This document shows positions 51,749 through 61,249 of a stretch of 64,000 nt of DNA, piece by piece; positions within the stretch are counted from its first letter, which is position 1; each line of letters starts with the position of its first letter. The stretch comes from Ruegeria aquimaris (lineage in GTDB: Bacteria; Pseudomonadota; Alphaproteobacteria; Rhodobacterales; Rhodobacteraceae): the NCBI RefSeq assembly GCF_025751555.1, contig NZ_JAOWLB010000008.1:96616-160615 (forward strand), in the 5' to 3' direction. Below the pieces are notes generated by a model, which searched no databases, had not been told where the DNA came from, and saw nothing but the letters and a program-made list of their open reading frames with translations. Position numbers and translations under genes: made by a program.

Positions 51749-52327
51749 ATGCGCAGGCTTGTTTCCGGTTTTCTCGTTGCGGCGGTCACTGTTGCGGCCA
51801 TGCCGGTGCAGGCGGACATGTTCTCGACCAAGAACCGGCGCGATATCTTTCAGAAACAGGCCAGGCTTCTGGATACCCGCGGTGCCAGCCAGTACGAGTC
51901 CTCGACCCGTCTGAAACCGCCATCGTCCCATGGCAGTTTCGACAAGCGCTATGTCGGCAAGTACAAGGGTGAATACCTGCAAATGGCGCGCGACGCGGCG
52001 CGCCGTCACAGCGTGCCCGAGGATCTGTTCCTGCGGCTGGTGCAGCAGGAAAGCGGCTGGAACCCGCGCGCCAAATCGCACAAGGGCGCCCTGGGTCTGG
52101 CCCAGCTGATGCCCGAGACCGCCCGGAGGTTGGGTGTCGATCCGCATAACCCCTATGAAAACCTGGATGGTGGCGCGCGCTACCTGTCGCGGCAATATTC
52201 AAGGTTCAAGTCCTGGCGCCTGGCGCTAGCGGCCTATAACGCCGGGCCCGAGGCGGTGACCAGACACGGCGGCGTGCCGCCTTACGAGGAAACCCGCAAC
52301 TACGTCAAGGCGATCTGGGGCAGCTGA
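51749..52327 (+). CDS. lytic transglycosylase (SLT domain), secreted
   Basis: 192 residues with a signal peptide ([21 protein letters not shown]). The SLT/goose-lysozyme-type domain occupies residues ~85-190, with the catalytic glutamate in [14 protein letters not shown], followed by [28 protein letters not shown] and [13 protein letters not shown]. Such enzymes cleave the MurNAc-GlcNAc bond of peptidoglycan to 1,6-anhydro products. The short ~60-residue N-terminal region has no recognised domain. It is divergent from ssb across 205 bp (51544-51748) in which I see no other gene. Confidence 0.93.
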   Translation: MRRLVSGFLVAAVTVAAMPVQADMFSTKNRRDIFQKQARLLDTRGASQYESSTRLKPPSSHGSFDKRYVGKYKGEYLQMARDAARRHSVPEDLFLRLVQQESGWNPRAKSHKGALGLAQLMPETARRLGVDPHNPYENLDGGARYLSRQYSRFKSWRLALAAYNAGPEAVTRHGGVPPYEETRNYVKAIWGS

Positions 52328-52331
52328 GAGC

Positions 52332-52395
52332 GGGGGGCGCTGCCCCCGTCGCGCGGATGCGCGACTCCCCCGGAGTATTTCGAACCAGAAAGAAG
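52332..52395. repeat. extragenic repeat, long form (copy B)
   Basis: Hairpins GGGGGC-GCT-GCCCCC and TCGCGC-GGAT-GCGCGA are followed by CTCCCCCGGAGTATTTCGAA and CCAGAAAGAAG. It matches copy A at 20664-20728 across its whole length with few differences, and lies at the same kind of site, between convergent gene ends (slt and the molybdopterin oxidoreductase). Confidence 0.75.
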
Positions 52396-52408
52396 CGCTA
52401 TGGCGGTC

Positions 52409-54499
52409 TCAGGCCGGATGCAGTGCCACGGGCAGACCGTTGAAGGCGGCGTTGCCGCTGAGCGGATCTGTGCGGCTGTCATCGGTCAGATCGTTGATCG
52501 AGACGGTGGCGGTTTGCGTCGCGGCGCTGAGACGGCCGTTTTTCTGGCCCCAGCCCTGCGGGATCGAAACAACCCCGGGGGCCATCGCCTCTGTGATCTC
52601 GACCGGCAGGGTGACCGATCCGGCGGCACTGCTGACCACCGCATCCGCCCCGTCGGACAGGCCCAGGCGGGTAGCATCCTCGGGATTGACCTCGACCGTG
52701 CAGCGGTTGCGGCCCTTGACCAGGCGGGCGCTGTTCTGGGTCCAGCTGTTGTGGCTGCGCACCTGCCTGCGCCCGATCAGGGACAGGGGGCGGGCCGCGT
52801 CGCGGCCCTCGGTCTGCGCCAAAAGGCGCGGCAGGTCATCGATAAAGGCCTGCGGCGCGAGGTTCAGCCGCCCCTCCGGGGTTTCCAGCCGGTCGCTCAG
52901 ATTGGCCACCAGCGGGCCAAGGTCCATCGGGCGGCCCCGGGAGCGCAGCCCCTCAAGCGTGACCTTGTCGCCGTGAAACCCCTGAGGCAGCAGCATGGCA
53001 AGCACCTGCTCGGGCGCCGGGCCGATCTGGTTGGCACCGGTCAGCCGGGCCGCAAGCCGGGCGATCACCTCCCATTCCGAAGGGTTGCCATGGGGCGGCG
53101 CAAAGAGCGCGGGCGCAAAGCCCACCGTGTTTCGCACCGCGAAGGTGTGGAACACCATGTCATATATGGGTTCCTCCAGCGCCACGGTGCCGGGCAGGAT
53201 CAGATCGGCATGCCGGGTGGTGTCGTTCACGTGAATATCAAGCGACATCATGAAATCGAGCCCGGTCAGTGCCCGTTCGATCCGCCGACCGTTGGGCGCG
53301 GTCAGAACCGGGTTGCCGGCCACCGTTACCAGTGCGCGGATCTGGCCCGGACCGGGTGTCTCGATTTCTTCGGCCAGGGTTGAGACAGGGAATTCACCAT
53401 TATAAAGCGGCTGCCCCGACACCCGTGAGCGGCGCTCGGGATAGCTCCGCGCCTTGCCCTTGCGCGAAGTCAGCCCGACATAGTCGAGCGCGGGCGTAGT
53501 GAACATGGCACCGCCCTCGGCATCGAAATTGCCGGTCACGATGTTGAGCGCATTGGCCGCCCATTGGCACAGCGTGCCAAAGCTTTGGGTCGAGGCGCCC
53601 ATGCGTGCATAACAGACGGCGCGCGGTGCTGCGGCGAAGTCGCGCGCCAGCGCCCGGATCGTGTCGGCCTCGATGCCGGTTACCTCTGCGGCGGCTTCGG
53701 GCGTGAATGGTTGAACGGCCTCTGTCAGCGCCTCCAGCCCGTCGACCAGCGGCGCCAGGTGGCCCAGCCGGGCAGGGCCGTCGGACAGGATCACATGGAT
53801 CATCGACAGGATCAGCCAGGCATCGGTCTCGGGCCGGATGAAGTGATGCTCACCGGCGCGTTCGGCGGTCTCGGTCCGGCGGGGGTCGATCACCACCACC
53901 CGTCCTCCGCGCGCGCGGATGTCGTCCATGCGACGGCCATATCCCGGCGCGGTCATCATTGACCCGTTCGAGATCACCGGATTGCCGCCGATTATCAGCA
54001 GGAAATCGGTGCGGTCGATATCGGGGATCGGCATCAGCATCGGATGACCCAGCATATGGATCGACGCCACGTGATGCGGGATCTGGTCGGCGGTGGCGGA
54101 ACTGTATCGGTTACGGGTGCCGATCGCCTTGACCAGTGTGGGCAGGTTCAGCAGGTTGCCGAATTTATGCGCGTTGGGATTGCCCAGATAGACGGCAACC
54201 GCATCCTGCCCATGCGCGGCCTGCACCGCGCGGATGCGCTCGGCAGCTTGGTCATAGGCTTCGTCCCAACTGATTTCCTCGAAATCGGTGCCGCGTTTAA
54301 GCAAAGGTTTCGTCACCCGGTCAGGATCGGTGCGGAAATCCTGCAAGGCCACCGCCTTGGGGCAGATATGACCGCGCGACAGCGGGTCGTCCGGATCCGG
54401 CCGGATCGACAGAACATCGCTCCCGTCATGGGTCACGATCAGGCCGCACATCGCCTCGCAGATGTTGCAGCTGCGGTACTGGACCATCGGCTCGGTCAT
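52409..54499 (-). CDS. molybdopterin-dependent oxidoreductase with N-terminal 4Fe-4S site
   Basis: 696 residues from 54499 (MTEPMVQYRSCNICEAMCGL), behind a GGAG ribosome-binding site. Cys11, Cys14, Cys18 and Cys46 form a C-x2-C-x3-C-x27-C [4Fe-4S] site as in formate dehydrogenase and nitrate reductase relatives of the DMSO-reductase family. The bis-MGD-binding regions include ADQIPHHVASIHMLG, LLIIGGNPVISNG and the C-terminal molydop-binding domain (RRQVRSHNSWTQNSARL; VEVNPEDATRLGLSDG). No Tat signal, so it is cytoplasmic. The Mo-ligand residue cannot be fixed by eye. No electron-transfer subunit gene is adjacent, which is unusual. It follows the ABC-transporter operon across a weak terminator. 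Confidence 0.88.
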   Translation of the reverse strand: MTEPMVQYRSCNICEAMCGLIVTHDGSDVLSIRPDPDDPLSRGHICPKAVALQDFRTDPDRVTKPLLKRGTDFEEISWDEAYDQAAERIRAVQAAHGQDAVAVYLGNPNAHKFGNLLNLPTLVKAIGTRNRYSSATADQIPHHVASIHMLGHPMLMPIPDIDRTDFLLIIGGNPVISNGSMMTAPGYGRRMDDIRARGGRVVVIDPRRTETAERAGEHHFIRPETDAWLILSMIHVILSDGPARLGHLAPLVDGLEALTEAVQPFTPEAAAEVTGIEADTIRALARDFAAAPRAVCYARMGASTQSFGTLCQWAANALNIVTGNFDAEGGAMFTTPALDYVGLTSRKGKARSYPERRSRVSGQPLYNGEFPVSTLAEEIETPGPGQIRALVTVAGNPVLTAPNGRRIERALTGLDFMMSLDIHVNDTTRHADLILPGTVALEEPIYDMVFHTFAVRNTVGFAPALFAPPHGNPSEWEVIARLAARLTGANQIGPAPEQVLAMLLPQGFHGDKVTLEGLRSRGRPMDLGPLVANLSDRLETPEGRLNLAPQAFIDDLPRLLAQTEGRDAARPLSLIGRRQVRSHNSWTQNSARLVKGRNRCTVEVNPEDATRLGLSDGADAVVSSAAGSVTLPVEITEAMAPGVVSIPQGWGQKNGRLSAATQTATVSINDLTDDSRTDPLSGNAAFNGLPVALHPA

Positions 54500-54534
54500 C
54501 GGGACATCTCCTGTCGGGTACGGCAGACACAAAT

Positions 54535-54561
54535 AGGGCGCCCGTTTGCCACGGACGCCCT
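54535..54561 (-). terminator. weak terminator between SBP gene and Mo-oxidoreductase gene
   Basis: Ten base pairs interrupted by one mismatch (AGGGCGCCCGT / ACGGACGCCCT) with a 5-nt loop, 10 bp after the substrate-binding-protein stop; the downstream minus-strand sequence has only a modest T content. Confidence 0.5.
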
Positions 54562-54570
54562 GACCGAGGA

Positions 54571-55731
54571 TTATTCCTCGTGAACCTTCTTCCAGCCGCC
54601 GTTCTCGACGATCAGAACATAGACCGAGTCCGCGCCCTGGTGGTCATCCGGGCCGTAGTTGATATGGTTGCCGACCAGATCATCCTGATAGTCCAGCGTC
54701 TCCATCGCCGCGATGAAGCTTTCCTGTGTCAGGTCGGGACCCGCAGCCTCAAGCGCCATGACCATCTGCTGCGCCGCGGCATAGCCCAGCATCGCGAAGC
54801 CCTGCGGATCTTCGCCGGCTGCGGCCTTGTATTCCTCGATGAACGCCTTGACGACGGGCTCTTCGGCCCGCGCCCACAGGTCCTGCCAGCTGGCCGCGGC
54901 ATAGAAGCCCTCGGTCACGCCGCCCGGAACCTGCGCCACCACGGTCAGGAAGCTGGCCGAGGTGCCCATGAATTTCATGTCGGTGAGGCCCATCTTCTTG
55001 GCAGTGCCGACGATGGTGATCGCCTGACGCACGCCCAGCGCGATGGTCACGATCTCGCAGCCGGATTCCTTGAGCTTGCTCAGCGAGCCCACGAAATCGG
55101 TTTCATCCGGCTTGTGGGTGGTCTCGGCGGCAAAGGTCAGACCCGCTTCCTCGACCCCGGCCTGGGTCCCTTCCAGGATCTCCTTGCCGAAATCGGTGGG
55201 CAGATACATGGTGCAGACGTTCTTGGCCCCAAAGGTACTGGCCAGATACTTCACGCCCACCCGGCTCTGGTCGTAATAGCTCGAGAACGAGGTGAACTTG
55301 TTGTGCATCGGATCCTGGATCATCTGACGCGCGGCCGACAGCGGCGCGATGTTCGGGATGCCCATCGGATCGATCAGCTTGAACCCGGCCAGGTTCATCG
55401 GCGTGCCAAGGTTCTGCATCATCGCAAAGACCTTGTCGCGGTTCAGCAGCTTGTTGAAGCCCTGCATCGCGCGCGGCATCTGATAGCCGTGGTCCTCGAC
55501 CACATAACGGATCTTGCGCCCGTGCACGCCGCCTGCGGCGTTGACCTTGTCGAAATAGACGTTGGCGCCCTTGGTCGCGGGCACGCCCACGGCGGCGAAG
55601 ATGCCGCTCAGGTCGTTGACCGCGCCGATGACGATCTCGTCATCGGTCACGCCCTGCGCCTGGGCGTTGGCCAGTGTCGCCGCCGCCGTCAGCGCCGATG
55701 CGGCGACCAGACGTTTGATGAGTGTTTTCAT
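54571..55731 (-). CDS. Liv-type ABC transporter substrate-binding protein
   Basis: 386 residues starting at 55731 (MKTLIKRLVAASALTAAATLANAQAQG) with GGAGAACT before it. A signal peptide of about 24 residues directs it to the periplasm. The mature protein is a type I periplasmic binding protein: DEIVIGAVNDLSGIFAAVGVPAT, YFDKVNAAGGVHGRKIRYVVEDHGYQMPRA, and the second-lobe FVGSLSKLKESGCEIV and GYAAAQQMVMALEAAG. Such proteins bind branched-chain amino acids, amides, aromatic acids or fatty-acid-like compounds. Encoded downstream of livHMGF-type genes and an acyl-CoA synthetase, it is the probable receptor of that importer. Confidence 0.92.
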   Translation of the reverse strand: MKTLIKRLVAASALTAAATLANAQAQGVTDDEIVIGAVNDLSGIFAAVGVPATKGANVYFDKVNAAGGVHGRKIRYVVEDHGYQMPRAMQGFNKLLNRDKVFAMMQNLGTPMNLAGFKLIDPMGIPNIAPLSAARQMIQDPMHNKFTSFSSYYDQSRVGVKYLASTFGAKNVCTMYLPTDFGKEILEGTQAGVEEAGLTFAAETTHKPDETDFVGSLSKLKESGCEIVTIALGVRQAITIVGTAKKMGLTDMKFMGTSASFLTVVAQVPGGVTEGFYAAASWQDLWARAEEPVVKAFIEEYKAAAGEDPQGFAMLGYAAAQQMVMALEAAGPDLTQESFIAAMETLDYQDDLVGNHINYGPDDHQGADSVYVLIVENGGWKKVHEE

Positions 55732-55763
55732 AGTTCTCCTCCCTATGGATAACCCATTTATCA

Positions 55764-57647
55764 TTAGTACATATCTTCGATGAGATGTGCGTGTTTCTTT
55801 TCGACGAAACTGCGTTTCAGCTTCATCGTCGCAGTCAGTTCCTCGTCCTCCGCCGTCAGCAGCACGTCGATCAGGCGGAAATCCTTGATCTGCTCGACGC
55901 GGGCGAACTCCTTGTTGACCGCCGCGACTTCGGCGGCGATCAGATCCTTGACCTCCTGCGCCGCGCAAAGCGAGGCGAAGTTGGAAAACGGCACCTTGCG
56001 GTCCTGCGCGAATTTCTCGACGTTCTCCTGGTCGATCATGATCAGGCAGGTCAGGTACTTGCGCTTGTCGCCGATGATCACCGCGTCCGAGATATAGTGG
56101 CTGAACTTCAGCCGGCTTTCGATCTCGGCGGGGGTGATGTTCTTGCCGCCCGCGGTGATGATGATGTCCTTGAGGCGCCCGGTGATGGTGACATAGCCCT
56201 CGGCATCGATCTTGCCGATGTCACCAGTGCGCAGCCAGCCGTCGGCGGTATAGGTCTCGGCGGTCTTTTCGTTGTTGCGCCAATAGCCCTTGAAGGTGTT
56301 GAGCCCCTTGACCTGAATCTCGCCGCCATCGGCGATGCGCACCTCGATGCCGGGGACCACCTTGCCGATGGTGCCCAGCCGGTTTTCCTCCAGCGTGTTG
56401 ATGGTGGCGATCCCGGCGGTCTCGGTCATGCCATAGCCCTCGACCAGCGGCACGCCGATGGACCAGTACCATTTCAGCAACGCGGGCGAGATCGGCGCCG
56501 CCCCGGTGCCGCCCCGGCGCATCTTGTCCATGCCCAGCATCCGCCGCAGATTGCGCAGAACCAACCGGTCCCAAAGCCAGAAATTCGCCGCCACACCGGC
56601 AGGAACCGGTTTGTTTTCAATCAGGTATTCGGCGCGCTTCATTCCGGCCTTCAGCGCCATGCCAAAGGCCGCGCGCCCGGCGGGTGTGGCCTCCTGCGCC
56701 ATGATCAGCACCTGGGAATAGATCTTCTCCCACACCCGCGGCACCGCCGTGAACGTGGCGGGCGACACCTCTTGCAGGTTGGCAAACACCGTTTCCGGGC
56801 TCTCGGCAAAGTTCACCGTGCTTTTTGACGCCAGTGGGAAATAGATCGACACGTCCCGCTCCAGGATGTGGCAGAGCGGCAGGAAACAGAGCTGTTCGTC
56901 ATCGGGCTGGGTCGGCAGACGATGCGCACCCGCCTCGATGGCGGCCATGATATTCTCATGGCTCAGCATCGCGCCCTTGGGCATGCCCGTGGTGCCCGAG
57001 GTATAGATGAGCAGCGCCACATCCTCGGGGCGCGCCAGCGCGATCTCGGCCTCGAAGGCGGCCGGTTCGTCCTGCTCCGCCTGGCGGCCGATCTCATAGA
57101 GCCGGTCGATCATCACGCAGCGCGGATGATCCAGATCGTGCAGGCCCTCGTCCTCCAGGATGATCACGTTCAAAAGACCGGGAACCTCGCCCTCGATCTG
57201 CATGAACTTGTCCAGCTGCTCTTCGTTCTCGACGATCAGGAACCGGCTGTCGCTGTCATTGACCAGATATTTCAGCTGGTTGGCCGAATCCGTCGTGTAG
57301 ACGCCCGAAGCGATGCCGCCGACCGCCTGAATGCCCATGTCGAAATAGGCCCATTCCTTGCGGTCCTCACTCAGGATCGAGACGACCTCGCCCCGTTGCA
57401 GGCCCAGCTTGCGCAGGGCCAGCCCGATCCATTTGGCATGCTGCCAGTAATCGGCCCAGGAATAGGTCTTCCAGATGCCGAAGTCCTTTTCCCGATGCGC
57501 CGTGCGGCTGCCCATCTCGGCACAGCGTTTCTGGAACAGGCCGACGATGGTCGTCGTGCCATCGACCAGCACCGGGCGCTGGCCCGGGGTGGCATTGAAA
57601 CTGACGCCGTTGATCAGCGTCTGGGCGGGCAGGGTGCGTGTATCCAT
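55764..57647 (-). CDS. long-chain acyl-CoA synthetase-like AMP-binding enzyme
   Basis: 627 residues from 57647 (MDTRTLPAQTLINGVSF), where GGAGAGGTGG lies 6 bp upstream; an ATG at 57674 would overlap the upstream livF stop and extend by nine residues. Motifs: IYTSGTTGMPKGAMLSHENI, FLPLCHILERDVS, VPRVWEKIYSQVL, GTGAAPISPALLKWYWSIGVPL, EGYGMTETAG, GWLRTGDIGKIDAEGYVTIT and the C-terminal lysine in TATMKLKRSF. The length and PRVWEKI segment are typical of FadD15/FAA-type fatty acyl-CoA synthetases. Within the Liv-type operon it presumably activates the imported carboxylate with ATP and CoA. Confidence 0.92.
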   Translation of the reverse strand: MDTRTLPAQTLINGVSFNATPGQRPVLVDGTTTIVGLFQKRCAEMGSRTAHREKDFGIWKTYSWADYWQHAKWIGLALRKLGLQRGEVVSILSEDRKEWAYFDMGIQAVGGIASGVYTTDSANQLKYLVNDSDSRFLIVENEEQLDKFMQIEGEVPGLLNVIILEDEGLHDLDHPRCVMIDRLYEIGRQAEQDEPAAFEAEIALARPEDVALLIYTSGTTGMPKGAMLSHENIMAAIEAGAHRLPTQPDDEQLCFLPLCHILERDVSIYFPLASKSTVNFAESPETVFANLQEVSPATFTAVPRVWEKIYSQVLIMAQEATPAGRAAFGMALKAGMKRAEYLIENKPVPAGVAANFWLWDRLVLRNLRRMLGMDKMRRGGTGAAPISPALLKWYWSIGVPLVEGYGMTETAGIATINTLEENRLGTIGKVVPGIEVRIADGGEIQVKGLNTFKGYWRNNEKTAETYTADGWLRTGDIGKIDAEGYVTITGRLKDIIITAGGKNITPAEIESRLKFSHYISDAVIIGDKRKYLTCLIMIDQENVEKFAQDRKVPFSNFASLCAAQEVKDLIAAEVAAVNKEFARVEQIKDFRLIDVLLTAEDEELTATMKLKRSFVEKKHAHLIEDMY

Positions 57648-57664
57648 CTTGTCCACCTCTCCGG

Positions 57665-58434
<770 letters not shown>

Positions 58435-58438
<4 letters not shown>

Positions 58439-59199
58439 GACGCCTTCCCCAGATAGGCTTCGATCACCGCCGGGTGCGATTGCACCTCTGCCGGTGTTCC
58501 CAGCGCCAGTTTCGCGCCATCGGCCATCGCCAGCACCCGGTCGCTCACGCCCGAGACCAGCCCCATGTCATGTTCCACCATCAGCACGGTGATGCCCATC
58601 TGGCGGCGGATATCGTCGATCCACCAGCGCATGTCGGTGGTCTCCTCCACCGACAGGCCCGAGGCCGGTTCGTCCAGCAGCAACAGCTTGGGATCGGTCG
58701 ACAGCGCACGCGCCACTTCGACCACCTTGCGAACGCCATAAGGCAGGCCCGCGATCATCTTGTCGCGATAGGCTTGCAGGTCGAGGAAGTCGATCACCTC
58801 TTCCACCTTTTCGCGGTTCTCCAACTCCTGCCGCCGCGCCGAGGGGGTAAAGAGGATCTCCGAGAACAGGTTGGTCTTGCGGTGCCGGTGACGGCCGACC
58901 AGCAGGTTCTGCAACACGGTCGCATGCTCGAACAACTCGATGTTCTGGAACGTGCGCGCCACCCCATAGGCGGCCACGCCCGAGGGTTTGACCTCCAACA
59001 GGTTATGCCCGTCGAACCGGATCTGGCCCGCATAAGGGTCGTAGAAGCGCGAAATCAGGTTGAACACCGTCGATTTGCCCGCCCCGTTGGGGCCGACGAT
59101 GGCAAAGACCTCGCCTTCCTCGACCGTGAACGACAGGTTGTCGACCGCGGTCAGCCCGCCGAATTTCAGCGTGACGTTTTCAATCTCGAGCAGGCTCAT
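58435..59199 (-). CDS. livG: Liv-type ABC transporter ATP-binding protein LivG
   Basis: 254 residues. Walker A GPNGAGKSTVFNLISRFY, the LivG-specific GVARTFQNIELFEHATVLQNLLVG, signature-like LPYGVRKVVEVARAL (the usual LSGGQ is altered to LPYGV, as in many LivG proteins), Walker B LLLLDEPASGLSVEE and VEHDMGLVSGVSDRVL. Together with LivF it powers the transporter. The stop overlaps the livF start, and its start overlaps the end of livM by 4 bp. Confidence 0.92.
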
Positions 59200-60293
59200 C
59201 TCAGGCGCTCCGTCTTCAGATAGGACTTCTGCCGCTTGAACATGTCCTTGCGGTAGAAGGGGAACAGCTCAAAGAACGTCCGGATCTTGAGCCAGCGCCC
59301 GTAGATGCCCATCGGCTCGAACAAGATGAAGGCGATCAGGATCATGCCGAAGATGCCGAACTCCAGACCCGGAATGGCCACCGTGCTGCCGCCGAACAGC
59401 GCGCCCACGTATTCCTTGGCGATGGACAGGAACTGCGGCAGGAACCCGATCACGATGGCACCAAAGAACGCCCCGTGGATCGACCCCAGTCCGCCGATCA
59501 CGATCATCATCAACAGCTCGATCGAGATCACCACGCTGAAGGTCTCGTTGTTGAACGCACCCGCGAACATTCCCATGAACGCGCCCGCCCAGCCGGTGAC
59601 CATGCATGACAGGCCGAACGAGATCGTCTTGGTCCGGGCAATGTCCACGCCCATCGCCTGCGCCGAAACCTCGCTGTCGCGCACCGCGATGAAACTGCGC
59701 CCCAGCGGCGAGCGCAGCAGGTTGATGTAGCCCAGTGCCACGATGACCGTTACCGCCAGCACCAGCCAGTAGAACAGCATCGGCGTCCCCCAGCGGTCGA
59801 TGCTCAGGCCAAACAGGTCGATCCCCGCGATATACTTGCCCGACACGCCGCCGCTCCAGGGTTCGGTCAGCACGATGATGTCGTCGACCAGGATCGACAT
59901 CGCGAGCGTAAAGATCGCCAGGTAGATGCCATGCAGCCGCAGCGCCGGAATCGCCACCAGCGCGCCGATGATCCCGGTGATCACACCGGCCAGCGGAAAG
60001 GCGAGGATGAACGGTACCCCGGCCTCCAGCAGGATCACGTTGGAGTAACAGCCAAAGGCCAGAAAGGCCGCATGCCCCAGGCTGGCCTGACCGGTATGAC
60101 CGGTCAGCACCATCAGCCCCATCCCGGCAATGGCCCAGATCAGCACGTTGGTCAGCTCGCCCAGATAGAACACATCCAGTATCCAGGGCGCGGCAAAGAC
60201 CACGGCCAGCAGGATCAGGTAAAGGCTCAGCTGGTACCCGTCCTTCCAGGGGCGGATATCCTGCATGTAATCGGTCTTGAATACGATACGCAT
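59196..60293 (-). CDS. livM: Liv-type ABC transporter permease LivM
   Basis: 365 residues with about ten membrane helices. The LivM hallmarks GHTGQASLGHAAFLAFG, FTLAMSILVDDIIVL, RSPLGRSFIAVRDSEVSAQAMGVD and IGGLGSIHGAFFGAIVIGFLP are present. A C-terminal extension after the last helix (FFELFPFYRKDMFKRQKSYL) is basic and cytoplasmic. It overlaps livG by 4 bp and starts 4 bp after livH. Confidence 0.92.
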   Translation of the reverse strand: MRIVFKTDYMQDIRPWKDGYQLSLYLILLAVVFAAPWILDVFYLGELTNVLIWAIAGMGLMVLTGHTGQASLGHAAFLAFGCYSNVILLEAGVPFILAFPLAGVITGIIGALVAIPALRLHGIYLAIFTLAMSILVDDIIVLTEPWSGGVSGKYIAGIDLFGLSIDRWGTPMLFYWLVLAVTVIVALGYINLLRSPLGRSFIAVRDSEVSAQAMGVDIARTKTISFGLSCMVTGWAGAFMGMFAGAFNNETFSVVISIELLMMIVIGGLGSIHGAFFGAIVIGFLPQFLSIAKEYVGALFGGSTVAIPGLEFGIFGMILIAFILFEPMGIYGRWLKIRTFFELFPFYRKDMFKRQKSYLKTERLR

Positions 60294-60297
60294 GGGC

Positions 60298-61173
60298 TCA
60301 GACCTTCTTCACTCGGACCTGACTGAACAGGCCGTGGGGACGGAAGACCAGCACCGCAAGCAGCAGCGCATAGGGTGCGATCTGGCTGTAACCGGCGGCG
60401 ATATAGCGGCTGGCAAAGGGTTCGATGACCCCTACGATTAGGCCGCCGGCCAAAGCGCCCGGCAGGCTGCCGAACCCGCCGATCACGGCGGCGGCAAAGG
60501 CCTTGATACCCAGCAGGCCGGTGGAGGGATCGACCGATCCCTTGGCCGCGAACAGGATGCCCGCGATCGCCGCAACCGCGCCCGCCAAAGCCCAGATGAA
60601 GCCCTGCACCCGCTTTACCGGGATGCCCATGTAATAGGCCGCCAGCTGGTTCTGTGACGCGCCCTGCATGGCAAGGCCCAGCTTGGTGCGGCTGAAGAAC
60701 AGGAACAGACTGCCGGTCAGCAGCACGGTGACCACGATTACCGCCACATCCTCCATGCCCAGCACCAGCCCGCCGAACGAGATCTCGCGCCCGGCCAGCG
60801 GGTTCTGCAAGGTTTGCGGCTCGTGACCCCAGATCAGCCCGGCGACAAATCGGATGACGAAACCCAGCGCGATGGTCAGGATCACAACCGCCGTCTGGCT
60901 CTGCCCGAACATGCGCCGGATCACCAGCCGGTCGAGCAGATAGCCGAGCCCGGCCATGATCCCGATCGAGATCGGCAGCGCCATCCAGAAGGGCAGGCCC
61001 ATATATTCGGTGTTGGTCAACCCGATGGTGACAAAGGCGCCCAGCATCATGAAATCGCCCTGCGCGAAATTCACCGCCTCGGTCGCCTTGTATATCAGAA
61101 CAAAGCCAAGCGCGATCAGGCCATAGACACAGCCATTCGCCAGCCCGCTGATCAGCAGCTGTACGTTATCCAA
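60298..61173 (-). CDS. livH: Liv-type ABC transporter permease LivH
   Basis: 291 residues with about eight membrane helices. LISGLANGCVYGLIALGFVLIYKATEAVNFAQGDFMMLGAF is the standard LivH opening; the conserved cytoplasmic loop GASQNQLAAYYMGIPVKRVQGF and the SVDPSTGLLGIKAFAAAVIGGFGSLPGALAGGLIVG block contact the ATPases. First transporter gene of the cluster, 76 bp downstream of the MDR oxidoreductase gene; that gap may contain a secondary promoter. Confidence 0.92.
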   Translation of the reverse strand: MDNVQLLISGLANGCVYGLIALGFVLIYKATEAVNFAQGDFMMLGAFVTIGLTNTEYMGLPFWMALPISIGIMAGLGYLLDRLVIRRMFGQSQTAVVILTIALGFVIRFVAGLIWGHEPQTLQNPLAGREISFGGLVLGMEDVAVIVVTVLLTGSLFLFFSRTKLGLAMQGASQNQLAAYYMGIPVKRVQGFIWALAGAVAAIAGILFAAKGSVDPSTGLLGIKAFAAAVIGGFGSLPGALAGGLIVGVIEPFASRYIAAGYSQIAPYALLLAVLVFRPHGLFSQVRVKKV

Positions 61174-61249
61174 ATTTTCCTCCCTGCGCCGGTATCCCGG
61201 CGTCCCGTTCTTTGGCCCAGCAGCATGTCGACCGCCGGGCCTCGCCTCA

